From assembly GCA_963835735.1 (NCBI GenBank), contig CAWIGP010000007.1, positions 558,001 through 622,000 on the forward strand: a stretch of DNA of 64,000 bases. Direction: 5' to 3'. This document shows positions 44,501-53,282 of this stretch, piece after piece. This stretch comes from DASQMT01 sp963835735 (GTDB lineage: Bacteria; Actinomycetota; Thermoleophilia; Solirubrobacterales; Solirubrobacteraceae). Numbering within the stretch: position 1 is the stretch's first letter; the number at the start of each line of letters is the position of its first letter. The notes under the pieces were generated by a model. That model did no database searches and had not been told where the DNA came from. It worked only from the letters and a program-made list of their open reading frames with translations. Made by a program: the position numbers and the translations under genes.

Positions 44501-45622
44501 ATGACCGGAGACCTGCGGCCACTCGGGATCGGGGAGATCCTCGACGCCGGCATCAAGCTGTTCGTGCGCCACTGGCAGCCGCTCGTGCTGAGCGTCGTCG
44601 GGCTGATCCTGCCGGTCCAGATCCTGTCCGCGCTCGTCACGGCATCGGTCGCGCCCGAGCAGTTCGACCTGACGACGAGCGAGACCGGCGTCGAGGAGGG
44701 CGAGGAGGCCGAGTTCCTGATCGGCCAGGGCGTGATCGCGCTGCTGTCGGTGGTCTCGGTGCTGCTGGCGACCGCGGTCTGCTTCAAGGCGGTCGCCGAC
44801 GCCTACCTGGGCGTCGAGCCGGAGTGGCGCCGGTCGCTGCGGTTCGCGGTGCGGCGGCTCGGCGGGCTGGTCGGGGTCGCGATCGTCGGTGGGCTGCTGG
44901 TCGGGCTGGCGACGCTCGCCCTGATCGTGCCGGGGATCTGGCTGTTCGTCATGTTCTCCGTGGCGGTGCCGGCGCTGCTGCTCGAGCGGATCGGGCCGGT
45001 GAGCGCGCTGCGCCGCTCGTTCCGGCTCGTGCGCGGGCGCTGGTGGCAGACCGCGGGCGTTCTGCTGGTCGGGTACCTGCTGATCGGCATCCTCGGCGCG
45101 CTCGTCACGGGGATCGTCATGATCGTCCCCAGCGTGGCGGCGGACGGCAACACGCTCGCCGGGGCGCTCGGCGCGGTCGTCGGCGGGACGCTCGGGTCCG
45201 TGCTGACGACGCCGTACTCGGCCGCGGTCGTCGCATTGCTGTACTTCGACCTGAGGGTGAGGAAGGAGGGTCTCGACCTGCAGCTGATCGCCGAGGGCGC
45301 CGAGGTCCGGCGTGACCCGGATGCGCCGCTCCCGGCTCCGCTGGTCGTCGACGAGTACACGCCGGAGGAGCGCGCCCAGGCGCCGTACTGGCCGCCGCCG
45401 CCGGGCTGGAAGCCGACGCCGACACCGGCGACCGGGTGGCGCGAGCCCGAGCGCGCCCCGGAACCCGAACCGCCGGCCTTGCGCCGGGCGCCCGACGAGC
45501 CATCGGAGTCCGGCTGGCTCCCGCCGCGGCCGCGGCGGCTGGAGGAGGAGCCGGGTGGCACGGGCTCTCCCGACACGGCGGACGACGGGAGCCCGGCGGG
45601 CGGCGACGAGCACGGCCGGTGA
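44501..45622 (+). CDS. Membrane protein with glycerophosphoryldiesterase-membrane-domain-like fold
   Basis: A 373-residue protein with about six transmembrane helices in residues 28-245 and a long cytoplasmic Pro/Glu/Arg-rich tail. 'PLGIGEILDAGIKLFVRHWQ' at the start and 'RSFRLVRGRWWQTAGVLLVG' in the middle are typical of the actinobacterial proteins that precede DUF4129 genes. Function unknown. TAGCGT at 44485-44490 lies 10 nt before the ATG, probably the promoter of the whole envelope operon. GTGA overlap with the DUF4129 gene. Confidence 0.8.
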   Translation: MTGDLRPLGIGEILDAGIKLFVRHWQPLVLSVVGLILPVQILSALVTASVAPEQFDLTTSETGVEEGEEAEFLIGQGVIALLSVVSVLLATAVCFKAVADAYLGVEPEWRRSLRFAVRRLGGLVGVAIVGGLLVGLATLALIVPGIWLFVMFSVAVPALLLERIGPVSALRRSFRLVRGRWWQTAGVLLVGYLLIGILGALVTGIVMIVPSVAADGNTLAGALGAVVGGTLGSVLTTPYSAAVVALLYFDLRVRKEGLDLQLIAEGAEVRRDPDAPLPAPLVVDEYTPEERAQAPYWPPPPGWKPTPTPATGWREPERAPEPEPPALRRAPDEPSESGWLPPRPRRLEEEPGGTGSPDTADDGSPAGGDEHGR

Positions 45623-46560
45623 GCGGCGGCGAGCAGGTCGCGATCGTTCGGCGCGCGCACCGATCGCGTCGTGGTCTCGCGACCACCTCGCTGGACGACC
45701 ACGCGCGGCGGTTGCTCGTTGCGGTGCTCGCTGCCCTGGTCCTTCTTCCCGCGGCGGCGGCGCGCGCCGAGTCGGTCAGCGGCGCCGAGCTGCGTGCGCT
45801 TGCCGCGCAGGCGATCGACGACCCCGCGGCGCTCGAGCGGCTGCGCGGCGTCGACGGCGTCGACGGACGCCCCGCGGATCTCGCCGCCGCGCTCGAGGGG
45901 GCCGACGGGGACGAGCTCCGCGCGCGGCTCGATGCGCTCTCCTCCGAGGCGCCGGAGCCCGCAGGCGACGCGGCCGGGGCGCGCGACGAGGCGCGCGAGA
46001 TCGTGTCCGGCCGCCGCTTCTCGCCGCCGGAGGTGCCGGGACCGTTCCGCGGCGTGCTCGAGCGGCTTGCCGACTGGCTCGGACCGGTGCTCGACGTGAT
46101 CCCGGCGCTCGACGACCTGATCCCCGGCGGCCGGCCGGTCGTCTGGGCGCTGTTGGTAGTGCTCGTGGGCGGCATCGCGGCGCTGCTCGCCGGGCGCGCG
46201 CTGCGCCGCCGCGTCACCGGTGACGCGCGCCGGGCGCCCGCCGCCGGGGTCACGGTCGCCGAGGACCCCGAAACGCTCGAGCGCCGCGCGCGCGAGGCGG
46301 CCGCGCGGGGCGAGCACGAGCTCGCGCTTCGGCTCGGCTTCCGCGCCGGTCTCGCGCGCCTCGACAGCCGCGGCGTGATCGAGTTGCGCCCGTCGCTGTC
46401 GACGGGCGATGTCGCCCGCGCGCTCCGCTCGCCTCAGTTCGACCGCACTGCGGCGCGCTTCGACGAGGTCGTCTACGGCCGTCGTTCGGCCGCCGCGGCC
46501 GACGTCGACGAGGCGCGCGAGGCGTGGTCGGCCGTGCTCGACGAGAGGCGCGCCGCATGA
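45619..46560 (+). CDS. DUF4129 domain membrane protein
   Basis: A 313-residue protein with an N-terminal signal anchor (about 33-50), an external helical stretch, a second helix ('VWALLVVLVGGIAALLAGRA') and a C-terminal cytoplasmic DUF4129 domain: 'LALRLGFRAGLARLDSRGVI' and 'FDEVVYGRRSAAAADVDEAR'. Such proteins accompany MoxR/DUF58 genes in actinobacteria and may help assemble a surface protein complex. GTG at 45619 overlaps the upstream stop; ATGA overlap with the DUF4350 gene. Confidence 0.82.
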   Translation: MSGGEQVAIVRRAHRSRRGLATTSLDDHARRLLVAVLAALVLLPAAAARAESVSGAELRALAAQAIDDPAALERLRGVDGVDGRPADLAAALEGADGDELRARLDALSSEAPEPAGDAAGARDEAREIVSGRRFSPPEVPGPFRGVLERLADWLGPVLDVIPALDDLIPGGRPVVWALLVVLVGGIAALLAGRALRRRVTGDARRAPAAGVTVAEDPETLERRAREAAARGEHELALRLGFRAGLARLDSRGVIELRPSLSTGDVARALRSPQFDRTAARFDEVVYGRRSAAAADVDEAREAWSAVLDERRAA

Positions 46561-47695
46561 CGCCGTACGACGAGCGCGCGGCCGCCGCCGGCGAGCCTCG
46601 CGGCGCGCTCGCGTCGCGCCTGGCTCACGCCCGGGCGTGTGCTGATCGCGATCATCGCCGCGTTCGTCGCCGTCAGCGTCGCGATCGACCGCTACGCGCC
46701 GACGCCCAGCGGGCCCGAGGGCTCCTCCTACGCCACCGCGCCGGAGGGCGCGGCCGCGTACGCGGAGCTGTTGCAGCGCTCCGGCCATCCCGTCCGGCGC
46801 GTCAGGACGCCGCTCGCGGAGCGCCCGCTCGACGCCGGCACGACGCTGATCGTGCTCGACCCCGAGGGCGTCGTGCCCGACGAGGCGCGCGCGATCGGGC
46901 GCTTCGTCCGCGCGGGCGGGCGGCTCGTCGCCGCCGGCGCGTCCGTGGGCTGGCTCGACGGCGTGCTCGACTCTCCGCCCACGTGGGCGCCGGCGCCGCC
47001 GGGGCGGGCGCGCGTGGTCGTGCCCGCGCCCGAGACCGCGGGCGTCACGACGGTGGCGTTCGCCGAGGGTGGGCGCTGGGGTTCGCTCGGCGGCACGCTC
47101 CCGATCCTCGCCACTCCGGCGGGGCCGGTCGCCGCCGTCGCGCGGAGCGGCGCCGGGCGCGCCGTGCTCCTCGCCGACGCCGCGCCGCTCTACAACGACC
47201 GGCTCGCAGCCGCCGACGACGCCGCGTTCGCGCTCAACCTCGCCGGCGGGGGCCGGCGCCCGGTCGCGTTCCTCGAGACCGTGCACGGCTTCGGCGAGGA
47301 GACCGGGCTCGCGGCGCTGCCGGCGCGAGCGCTCTGGGTGCTCGCGGGCCTTGCACTCGCGGCGCTCGCGTTCGTGTGGAGCATCGCCCGGCCGCATCGG
47401 GCCGCCCGAGGATGAGGCGCGCGCGCCGGCCCCGCCGCGACGTGACTACGCCGAGGCGATCGCGCGCGGCCTCGCGGCGAGCGGTGACCAGGCGGGCGTG
47501 GCGCAGGCCGCCGCCCGCGGCGCGCGGCGCCGCCTGGAGCGGCGCGGCGGCCTGCCGCCGGGCGCCGGCGAGCCCGAGCTGCGCGAGGCGGCGGCGCGGC
47601 TCGGCCTCGACGACTCCGAGACGGCGGCGGTGCTCGGCGACGGCGACGACGCGCTCGCAGCGGGCAGGGCGCTCGCGAAGCTGGAGCCGCGATGA
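46557..47695 (+). pseudogene. DUF4350 membrane protein, frame broken twice
   Basis: The repaired product of about 378 residues has a short cytoplasmic N-terminus ('MTPYDERAAAAGEPRG'), a helix ('RVLIAIIAAFVAVSVAI'), an external ThuA/glutaminase-like DUF4350 domain ('TTLIVLDPEGVVPDEARAIG'), a second helix near 'ALWVLAGLALAALAF' and a cytoplasmic tail. One extra base lies between about 46600 and 46618 and another near 47399; both repairs restore the family pattern. Its ATG overlaps the DUF4129 stop and its stop overlaps the MoxR ATG, confirming operon membership. Role unknown. Confidence 0.75.
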
Positions 47696-48629
47696 CGGCT
47701 GCAGGAGCTCCATCGGCGGGTCGCGGGCGAGGTCGAGAAGGTCGGTCGTCGGTCAGGGCGAGCCGCTCGAGGTCATGCTCGGCGCGCTGGCGCTCGGCGG
47801 CCACGTGCTGGTCGAGGGACCGCCGGGCGTCGCGAAGACGCTGCTCGCCAACGCGACCGCGCGGGCGCTCGCGCTCGACTTCCGCCGCGTGCAGTTCACC
47901 CCGGACATGCTGCCGTCGGACGTCACCGGCACCGTCGCGCTGCGCGGCGGCGAGCTGCGCTTCCGGCCCGGGCCGGTGTTCGCCAACCTCGTGCTCGCCG
48001 ACGAGATCAACCGCACGCCGCCGAAGACCCAGGCCGCGCTGCTGGAGGCGATGCAGGAGGCGCAGGTGACGGTCGACGGCGAGCCGCATCCGCTGCCCGA
48101 TCCGTTCCTCGTCGTCGCGACGCAGAACCCGGTCGAGTACGAGGGCACGTACCCGCTGCCGGAGGCGCAGCGTGACCGGTTCCTGGTCCGTGCCGACATC
48201 GGGTATCCGTCCGAGGAGGCGGAGCGGGCGATGCTGCGGCTCGCGCGCCGCGGCCTCGCGCCGGCGGGGCTCGACGAGATCCGCCCGGTGGCCGGCGCCG
48301 AGGAGCTCCGCGCGGCCCGCGCGGAGGTCGACGCGACGCAGGTGGCGCCCGAGGTGCTCGACTACGTCGCGGCGGTCGTGCGCCGCACGCGCGAGCTGCC
48401 GAGCGTCGCGCTCGGCGGCAGCCCGCGCGCGACCGTGCACCTGCTGGGCGCCGCGAAGTCGGCGGCCCGCCTGGCCGGCCGCGACTTCGTGACGCCCGAC
48501 GACGTCGGCCGCATGGCGCCGGCGGTGCTCCGGCACCGGCTCGTCCTGACGCCGGAGGCCGAGCTGGAGCGCTACACGCCGGAGGGCGCGGTCCGGGCGG
48601 CGCTCGACGCTGTGCCCGTGCCGCGATGA
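47692..48629 (+). pseudogene. MoxR-family AAA+ ATPase, two 1-nt insertions near the start
   Basis: About 311 residues after repair. Extra Gs at 47697/47698 and 47744/47745 break the first 20 codons; without them it reads 'MTLQELHRRVAGEVEKVVVG'. The core is intact in one frame: Walker A 'VEGPPGVAKTLLA', 'RVQFTPDMLPSDVTG', Walker B 'LVLADEINRTPPKTQ', 'VATQNPVEYEGTYPLPEAQR' and the sensor region to the lid. MoxR ATPases act as chaperones that assemble or activate VWA-domain partners, here probably the DUF58 protein encoded next (4-nt overlap). Confidence 0.9.
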
Positions 48630-50083
48630 GCCCCACCCCGCTCAGCGCGGCGCTGCTCGCGGCGATCGCGATCTCGATCGCGCTGATCGGCGAGCTCGCC
48701 GCCCTTGCCGCCGTCGCGCTCGTCGCAGGAGTCGTCGTCGACGCGTGGGCGGTTCGGCGCGCGCCGGCGGTCGTGCGCGACGTGCCGGCCACGCTGTCGC
48801 GCGGCGTTCCCGCGCCGCTCACGGTCGCGGTCCGCGCTCCCGCGGGCAGTGTGCGGGTGCGGCAGGCGGTCCCGCCGGACCTCGAGCTGACCCCGCGCGA
48901 GGGTGACGGCCGGCTCGACGCGACGCTGGTGGCGCGCCGGCGCGGCAGGCACGAACTGCCGGCCGTCGGCACGCGGACCGTCGGCCCGCTGCGGCTGGCG
49001 AGCTGGAACCACCGGCCGGGGGCGTCGACCGTGCTGTCCGTCTACCCGGACCTCGCGGCCGCGCGCCGGCTCGTGCTGTCGGTCCGCCGCGGCCGGTTCC
49101 GCGAGCAGGGCGTCTCCGCGCGCGGCCCGCTCGGGCTCGGCACCGACTTCGAGCTCGTCCGCGACTACCTGCCCGACGACGACATCCGCCAGGTGAACTG
49201 GCGCGCGACCGCCCGGCTCGGGCGGCCGATGAGCAACCAGTACCGCATCGAACAGGACCGCGACGTCGTCCTGCTTGTCGACGCCGGCCGGCTGGCCGCC
49301 GCGGCGTTGCCGGTCCCCGACGAGCGGGCGGCCGGCGCGACGCGGCGCGCCGTCCTCGACCCGCCGGCGGGCGCCGCGCCGCCGGTGACCGGCGAGCAGC
49401 CGGCCGGCGCGACGCGGGGCGCCGTCCTCGACCCGCCGGTGGGCGCCGCGCCGCCGGTGACCGGCGAGCAGCCGGCCGGCGCGAGGCTCGCCGCGGGGGC
49501 GACAACGCCCATCGCCGGGGGTCCGCCGAGCGGCACCGTGCTGGATGCGACCCTCGACGCGCTCGCCGCGGTCGCGCTCGTGGCCGACGAGGTCGGCGAC
49601 CGCTGCGGCACGGTCGCCTTCGACAGCGAGGTGCGCGTCGAGCTGCGGCCGCGGCGAGCGGGCGGCGCGGTCGTCGTCCGGGCGCTCTACGACCTCGAGC
49701 CGCGGCTCGTGGACTCCGACTACGAGGCCGCGTTCCGGCGTGTGGAGGGATCAAAGCGCGCGTTCGTGCTGATCCTGACCGACCTGCTCGAGCCGGTCGC
49801 CGTCCGCTCGCTCGCCGAGGCCGTGCCGGTGCTCGCGCGCCGCCACGCGGTCGTGGTCGCGAGCCCCGCCGACCCCGCGCTGCGCGTGATGGCCGCAGCG
49901 CCGCCGCAGCATGCCGGCGACGTCGCGCGCGTGCTCGCCGCCGCGTCGGTCGAGGAGTCGCGCGAGGCCGCCGCCGCGCGGGTGCGCGCGGCGGGCGCCG
50001 GGGTCGTCGACGCCGTGCCGGGCACACTCGCCCGCGCGTGCGTCGCCGCGTATTTGCGGGCGAAGGCGCGCGCGCAGGTGTAG
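48626..50083 (+). CDS. DUF58 (VWA-like) protein with tandem-repeat insert
   Basis: A 485-residue membrane-anchored protein: two N-terminal helices, a beta domain ('GRHELPAVGTRTVGPLRLAS'), then DUF58 with 'DYLPDDDIRQVNWRATARLG' and a MIDAS-like 'VVLLVDAGRLA'. It is the likely client of the adjacent MoxR ATPase. Oddly, the VWA domain is interrupted after the first strand by about 65 Ala/Pro/Gly-rich residues containing two 24-residue repeats; normal sequence resumes at 'TVLDATLDALAAVALVADEV'. The frame is kept. ATGA overlap with moxR; last gene of the operon. Confidence 0.85.
   Translation: MSPTPLSAALLAAIAISIALIGELAALAAVALVAGVVVDAWAVRRAPAVVRDVPATLSRGVPAPLTVAVRAPAGSVRVRQAVPPDLELTPREGDGRLDATLVARRRGRHELPAVGTRTVGPLRLASWNHRPGASTVLSVYPDLAAARRLVLSVRRGRFREQGVSARGPLGLGTDFELVRDYLPDDDIRQVNWRATARLGRPMSNQYRIEQDRDVVLLVDAGRLAAAALPVPDERAAGATRRAVLDPPAGAAPPVTGEQPAGATRGAVLDPPVGAAPPVTGEQPAGARLAAGATTPIAGGPPSGTVLDATLDALAAVALVADEVGDRCGTVAFDSEVRVELRPRRAGGAVVVRALYDLEPRLVDSDYEAAFRRVEGSKRAFVLILTDLLEPVAVRSLAEAVPVLARRHAVVVASPADPALRVMAAAPPQHAGDVARVLAAASVEESREAAAARVRAAGAGVVDAVPGTLARACVAAYLRAKARAQV
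49331..49480 (+). repeat. 72-nt in-frame tandem repeat within the DUF58 gene
   Basis: Units begin at 49331 and 49403 with a partial third at 49475, period 72 nt. The first two copies differ at only a few positions. Each encodes 24 residues ('GATRGAVLDPPVGAAPPVTG' core). Confidence 0.85.
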
Positions 50084-50095
50084 CGCGGGGCGTTT

Positions 50096-50120
50096 GCGTA
50101 CGGCGGCATTGAGGGGAGCG
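50096..50120. repeat. Copy of a short dispersed element
   Basis: GCGTACGGCGGCATTGAGGG and the next bases match 10339-10365 with one gap and few changes. Both copies lie at the 3' end of a plus-strand gene facing a convergent gene. Whether it is a real family cannot be judged from two copies. Confidence 0.4.
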
Positions 50121-50166
50121 GAGTCGGCTCGGGCCAGCGGGCTGATCCTGCGGTATGCGGTGATGT

Positions 50167-50205
50167 GTTGCGCCTGGAGGTCGCGTAGCGACCTCGAGGC
50201 GCAAC
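50167..50205. terminator. Bidirectional terminator hairpin
   Basis: GTTGCGCCT (50167-50175) pairs with 50197-50205 and GAGGTCGC (50177-50184) with GCGACCTC (50188-50195), leaving a 3-nt loop and one mismatch. It lies between the convergent DUF58 and SpoIIM genes. The remainder of the 190-nt gap shows no gene. Confidence 0.75.
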
Positions 50206-50273
50206 CAGACGCACCGGGCGGAGCGGTTCGCGTGCCGCCGCAGCAACTCGTGCCCTCTCGTCAAAGCCTGCCT

Positions 50274-51209
50274 TCAGTGACGCCCGCGCCAGACGACAAG
50301 GCCCCAGAACACCGCCGCCAGCGTAAGCCCGATCGTCACCTGCACGGCCACCGGGAGCTCCGGCCCCGTCAGCAGCCCCTCCGCGAAGCCGCACACGACG
50401 AGCCAGGGCGCCGTGCCCACCGCCAGCTCCACCGCCCGCGGTGCCTCGAGCTGCAGTGAGCGCAGCCGCGTCCGCGCGCCCGGGGCGATCAGCGAGAGAC
50501 CCAGCCGCAGCCCGGCCACCCCGCCGACCACGATGCACGAGAGCTCGAGCGGGCCGTGCGAGGAGATGAGCCGGATGAACGCCTGACCGTTGCCGGCTCC
50601 GAACGCGAGCCCGGCGATCACGCCCAGCAGCAGGCCGTTGAAGACGAGCGCGGCGACCGTCCCGAGCCCGAACGCCAGCCCGCCGACGAACGCCGTCAGC
50701 GTCACCTGGATGTTGTTGACCAGCACCTGCGTGGCGAACACGGAGCCCTCGCCCGCCCCGAAGTCGCGTCCCGAGGCCGGCGGGTCGGCCGCGCGCGCGA
50801 ACTCGCCCGGGACCAGCCCGACCGCCGCGCCCGGGTCCGACAGGCCCCAGATCGCGCCCACGGCCGCGGGCGCGAGCAGCAGTGCCCATGCGAGCGCCAC
50901 GATCCCCGGCCGCTCGGCGAGCCGCCGCCAGTAGCCGCGCGCGAAGAACTCACGCACGCCTCCGCGCCGCGCCGCGCGGCCGTACACCGCCGCCCGGCCG
51001 CGCGTCACGAGCGCTTCCAGCCGCGCGACCACGGGGTCGCCCGGGAAGCGCCGGCGCGCGTACGCGAGATCGGCGGCGGCGCCGCGGTAAAGCGAGCCCA
51101 GCTCGAGCACTCCGTCGGCGCCCAGCCGCCGCGGCCCGCGCCGTCCCAGCAGCGTCTCGAGCCGCGCCCAATCAGCGCTTCGTTGCGCCTCGAAACGCTC
51201 TAGGTTCAC
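50274..51209 (-). CDS. Stage II sporulation protein M family membrane protein (SpoIIM-like)
   Basis: A 311-residue membrane protein. The N-terminal cytoplasmic part ('RFEAQRSADWARLETLLGRR', 'LYRGAAADLAYARRRFPGD') and the following helices with 'NNIQVTLTAFVGGLAFGLGT' and 'SSHGPLELSCIVVGGVAGLR' are diagnostic of the SpoIIM/DUF95 family. In non-sporulating actinobacteria this gene sits with RDD, MoxR and DUF58 genes, as here, and its role is unknown. The GTG at 51209 begins just 4 nt from the divergent RDD start. CATACT on its strand lies 9 nt upstream as a possible -10 box. Confidence 0.88.
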   Translation of the reverse strand: MNLERFEAQRSADWARLETLLGRRGPRRLGADGVLELGSLYRGAAADLAYARRRFPGDPVVARLEALVTRGRAAVYGRAARRGGVREFFARGYWRRLAERPGIVALAWALLLAPAAVGAIWGLSDPGAAVGLVPGEFARAADPPASGRDFGAGEGSVFATQVLVNNIQVTLTAFVGGLAFGLGTVAALVFNGLLLGVIAGLAFGAGNGQAFIRLISSHGPLELSCIVVGGVAGLRLGLSLIAPGARTRLRSLQLEAPRAVELAVGTAPWLVVCGFAEGLLTGPELPVAVQVTIGLTLAAVFWGLVVWRGRH

Positions 51210-51224
51210 GCCCGTGGAGTATGA
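51201..51224. promoter_or_regulatory. Overlapping divergent leaderless promoters of the SpoIIM and RDD genes
   Basis: Plus-strand TAGGTT (51201-51206) ends 7 nt before GTG 51214; minus-strand CATACT (complement of 51219-51224) ends 9 nt before GTG 51209. Each -10 box lies inside the first codons of the opposite gene. Inferred from spacing. Confidence 0.5.
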
Positions 51225-51948
51225 GGAGCGCACGCGCATCGCCACGCCGGAAGGGATCGAGCTGGAGCTGGTGCTCGCCGGGCTCGCGTCGCGCTTCATG
51301 GCCGAGATCATCGACGCCGTGCTGATCGGCGTCGCTTTGCTGGCGCTGATCGCCGTGGCCGCGAGCGCCGGCGGCGCCGCAGGGCTCGCGATCCTCTCGG
51401 TCGCGGTCGGCGGCTGGATGCTGATCTCCGTCATCTATCACGTCGCGTTCGAGGTGCTCGCCGCCGGCCAGACGCCCGGCCACCGCGCGAACTCGCTGCG
51501 CGTGGTGATGGACGGCGGCGAGCCGGTCGGCCTGCGCGCGAGCGCCGTGCGCAACCTGATCCGCCTGATCGAGGGCCCGCCGCTGTTGTACGTCCCCGCG
51601 ATCGTCTCGATCCTGGTCACGCGACGCAACCAGCGGCTCGGCGACCTCGCCGCCGACACGCTCGTGGTGCGCGAGCCGCGCGGCTCGCGGCCGGGGAGCG
51701 CGGCGACGCAGGACGCGCTGACCGGCCTGCGGCTCGCCGAATGGGACGTCTCCGCGATCACTCCCGAGGAGCTCAGCGCGGTGCGCTCGTTCCTCGCCCG
51801 CCGCGACGCGTTCGCGCCCGCCGCCCGCCGCGGGCTCGCCCGCGACATGGCGGCGCGGCTCGGCGCGAAGGTCGCCGGACAACCCCCCGGACTGCCCGCG
51901 GAGACGCTGCTGGAGGGCATCGCCGCCGCGAAGTCCGCCCGATCCTGA
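51214..51948 (+). CDS. RDD-family membrane protein
   Basis: A 244-residue protein with the RDD signature: 'GLASRFMAEIIDAVLIGVAL' (Arg and Asp of RDD), 'FEVLAAGQTPGHRANSLRVV' and 'RNQRLGDLAADTLVVREP'. Four or so helices are followed by a 90-residue cytoplasmic helical tail. Some RDD proteins act in ion exchange; most, including those next to SpoIIM/MoxR genes, are uncharacterised. No ribosome-binding site precedes the GTG, consistent with a leaderless mRNA. Confidence 0.9.
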   Translation: MEYEERTRIATPEGIELELVLAGLASRFMAEIIDAVLIGVALLALIAVAASAGGAAGLAILSVAVGGWMLISVIYHVAFEVLAAGQTPGHRANSLRVVMDGGEPVGLRASAVRNLIRLIEGPPLLYVPAIVSILVTRRNQRLGDLAADTLVVREPRGSRPGSAATQDALTGLRLAEWDVSAITPEELSAVRSFLARRDAFAPAARRGLARDMAARLGAKVAGQPPGLPAETLLEGIAAAKSARS

Positions 51949-52006
51949 ATACTCCCGGGCGAGGCGCGGGCTCCCGCGTTCCCAATCCTCCAGGAGGAGG
52001 TCGCAG

Positions 52007-52501
52007 GTGTCGGATCTCGGTAGCCAGACTCCCTACCCGTCGCAGCCGCCGCCGGGGAACGAGTGGCAGGCTCCCGCGACGCCTGCTCGGACGGGCGGTC
52101 CGTCCGGGCCACGTGCGGGCTTCTGGCGCCGGTTCGTCGCCGCCTTCGTCGACGGCCTCATCCTCACCATCCCGAACATCCTCTTCATCGCGACCCTCGA
52201 CTACGCGGTGGCGAACCTGCTCTCGCTCGCCGTCAGCATCGGATACTTCACGTACTTCGAGGGCGGGCCGACCGGCCAGACCTGGGGGAAGAGCGCGCTC
52301 GGAATCCGCGTGATCGACTTCGCGGGCGGCGGCCCGATCGGGTACCCGCGCGGCTTCCTACGCTGGCTCGGCCGGATCCCGTCCGCGCTGTTCTTCTTCC
52401 TGGGTTACTTCTGGATGCTGTGGGACCGCGAGAAGCAGACCTGGCAGGACAAGATCGCCGGCACGGTCGTGGTGCCGATCGACGCCTACCCGGTGCGCTA
52501 G
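52007..52501 (+). CDS. Small RDD-family membrane protein
   Basis: A 164-residue protein: a Pro/Gln-rich cytoplasmic head ('TPYPSQPPPGNEWQAPATPA'), then 'GFWRRFVAAFVDGLILTIPN' containing the R and D of the RDD motif, 'TGQTWGKSALGIRVID', and a final 'DREKQTWQDKIAGTVVV' that closes the family domain. Three helices. AGGAGGAGG gives a very strong ribosome-binding site before GTG 52007. It is a separate paralogue of the RDD protein just upstream. Confidence 0.9.
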   Translation: MSDLGSQTPYPSQPPPGNEWQAPATPARTGGPSGPRAGFWRRFVAAFVDGLILTIPNILFIATLDYAVANLLSLAVSIGYFTYFEGGPTGQTWGKSALGIRVIDFAGGGPIGYPRGFLRWLGRIPSALFFFLGYFWMLWDREKQTWQDKIAGTVVVPIDAYPVR

Positions 52502-52502
52502 G

Positions 52503-53114
52503 TCAGCGACAGGGGCGGGCCGCGGCGTCGCGACCGTAGAGGCTCGCTGCGGCCGCCACGTCGCCGGATGCGGGGCCGCACGGCAGCGGGCCCGGACCGG
52601 AGGCGCCGGTGAACGTGCAGGCGTCGTCGTACGCCTGCGCGTTCATCAGCGAGCACGTGCCCTCGCGGTGGCGCAGACCGAGCACGTGGCCGAGCTCGTG
52701 CATCGCCACCCACACGTTCAGCGCCGTCGGCCGGCCAGTGATCTGCGGGTCGAGCACCACGGTGACGCGCCCGCTGCGAGGCCGTCCGATGCTCGACGAC
52801 AAGCCGAGGCAACGCGATCCGCAGTCCTCGCGCAGGCGCGCGCGGTCGGCGACGAACACGACGTCGGCGCTCGCGCGCGTCCGCGCGTGCAGCAGCTCCA
52901 CGCGGGCGCCCGAGCGGTTCCAGCGCCGCGCCGCGGCGCTGACCGCCTCGCTCGAGTCGGACGCGTCGAAGTAGGTCAGCCGGCCGTCCCGCCACGGCTG
53001 CGGATCGTGGCCACCGGAAGCCGGCCAGGCCGTCAGACCGAGGAGCAGCAGAGCGACGAGCGGAGCGGCGTGACGCAAGCGCACACGCCGCCTGATATTG
53101 CGGACAGCATTCAT
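52503..53114 (-). CDS. Secreted matrixin-like zinc protease (M10 family)
   Basis: A 203-residue exported protein. Residues 1-34 form a signal peptide; the catalytic zinc motif is complete, 'MHELGHVLGLRH' (H139-E140, H143, H149), with the Met-turn at M157 in 'SLMNAQAYDD'. The upstream strand 'VTVVLDPQITGRPTAL' and 'ASADVVFVADRA' suit a matrixin fold. Cysteine pairs at 98/102 and in the C-terminus suggest disulfides. The ATG at 53114 is chosen because it opens the signal peptide; the frame is open further. It may process surface proteins. Convergent with the small RDD gene. Confidence 0.85.
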   Translation of the reverse strand: MNAVRNIRRRVRLRHAAPLVALLLLGLTAWPASGGHDPQPWRDGRLTYFDASDSSEAVSAAARRWNRSGARVELLHARTRASADVVFVADRARLREDCGSRCLGLSSSIGRPRSGRVTVVLDPQITGRPTALNVWVAMHELGHVLGLRHREGTCSLMNAQAYDDACTFTGASGPGPLPCGPASGDVAAAASLYGRDAAARPCR

Positions 53115-53282
53115 GAACGGAGAGCGGGGAGCCGGGGGGAGGATCCGGGTCGTCGATCCTCGCACAGAGGCGCGCGTGCCAGGGCACCTCTGCTCCCCTT
53201 GATTCCACGGACTCGGTGCTAAGAAACCGTCCGGCCGCAATAAGCGCCGCGCGCCGCCACCGCTGCCGTTAGGGTCCCCGCC

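Noticed and set aside
46524..48629. A single 701-residue protein fusing upstream sequence to MoxR
   Set aside because: The first half is a wrong-frame reading through the DUF4350 gene, joined only because of frameshifts; overlapping start/stop codons define the separate genes.
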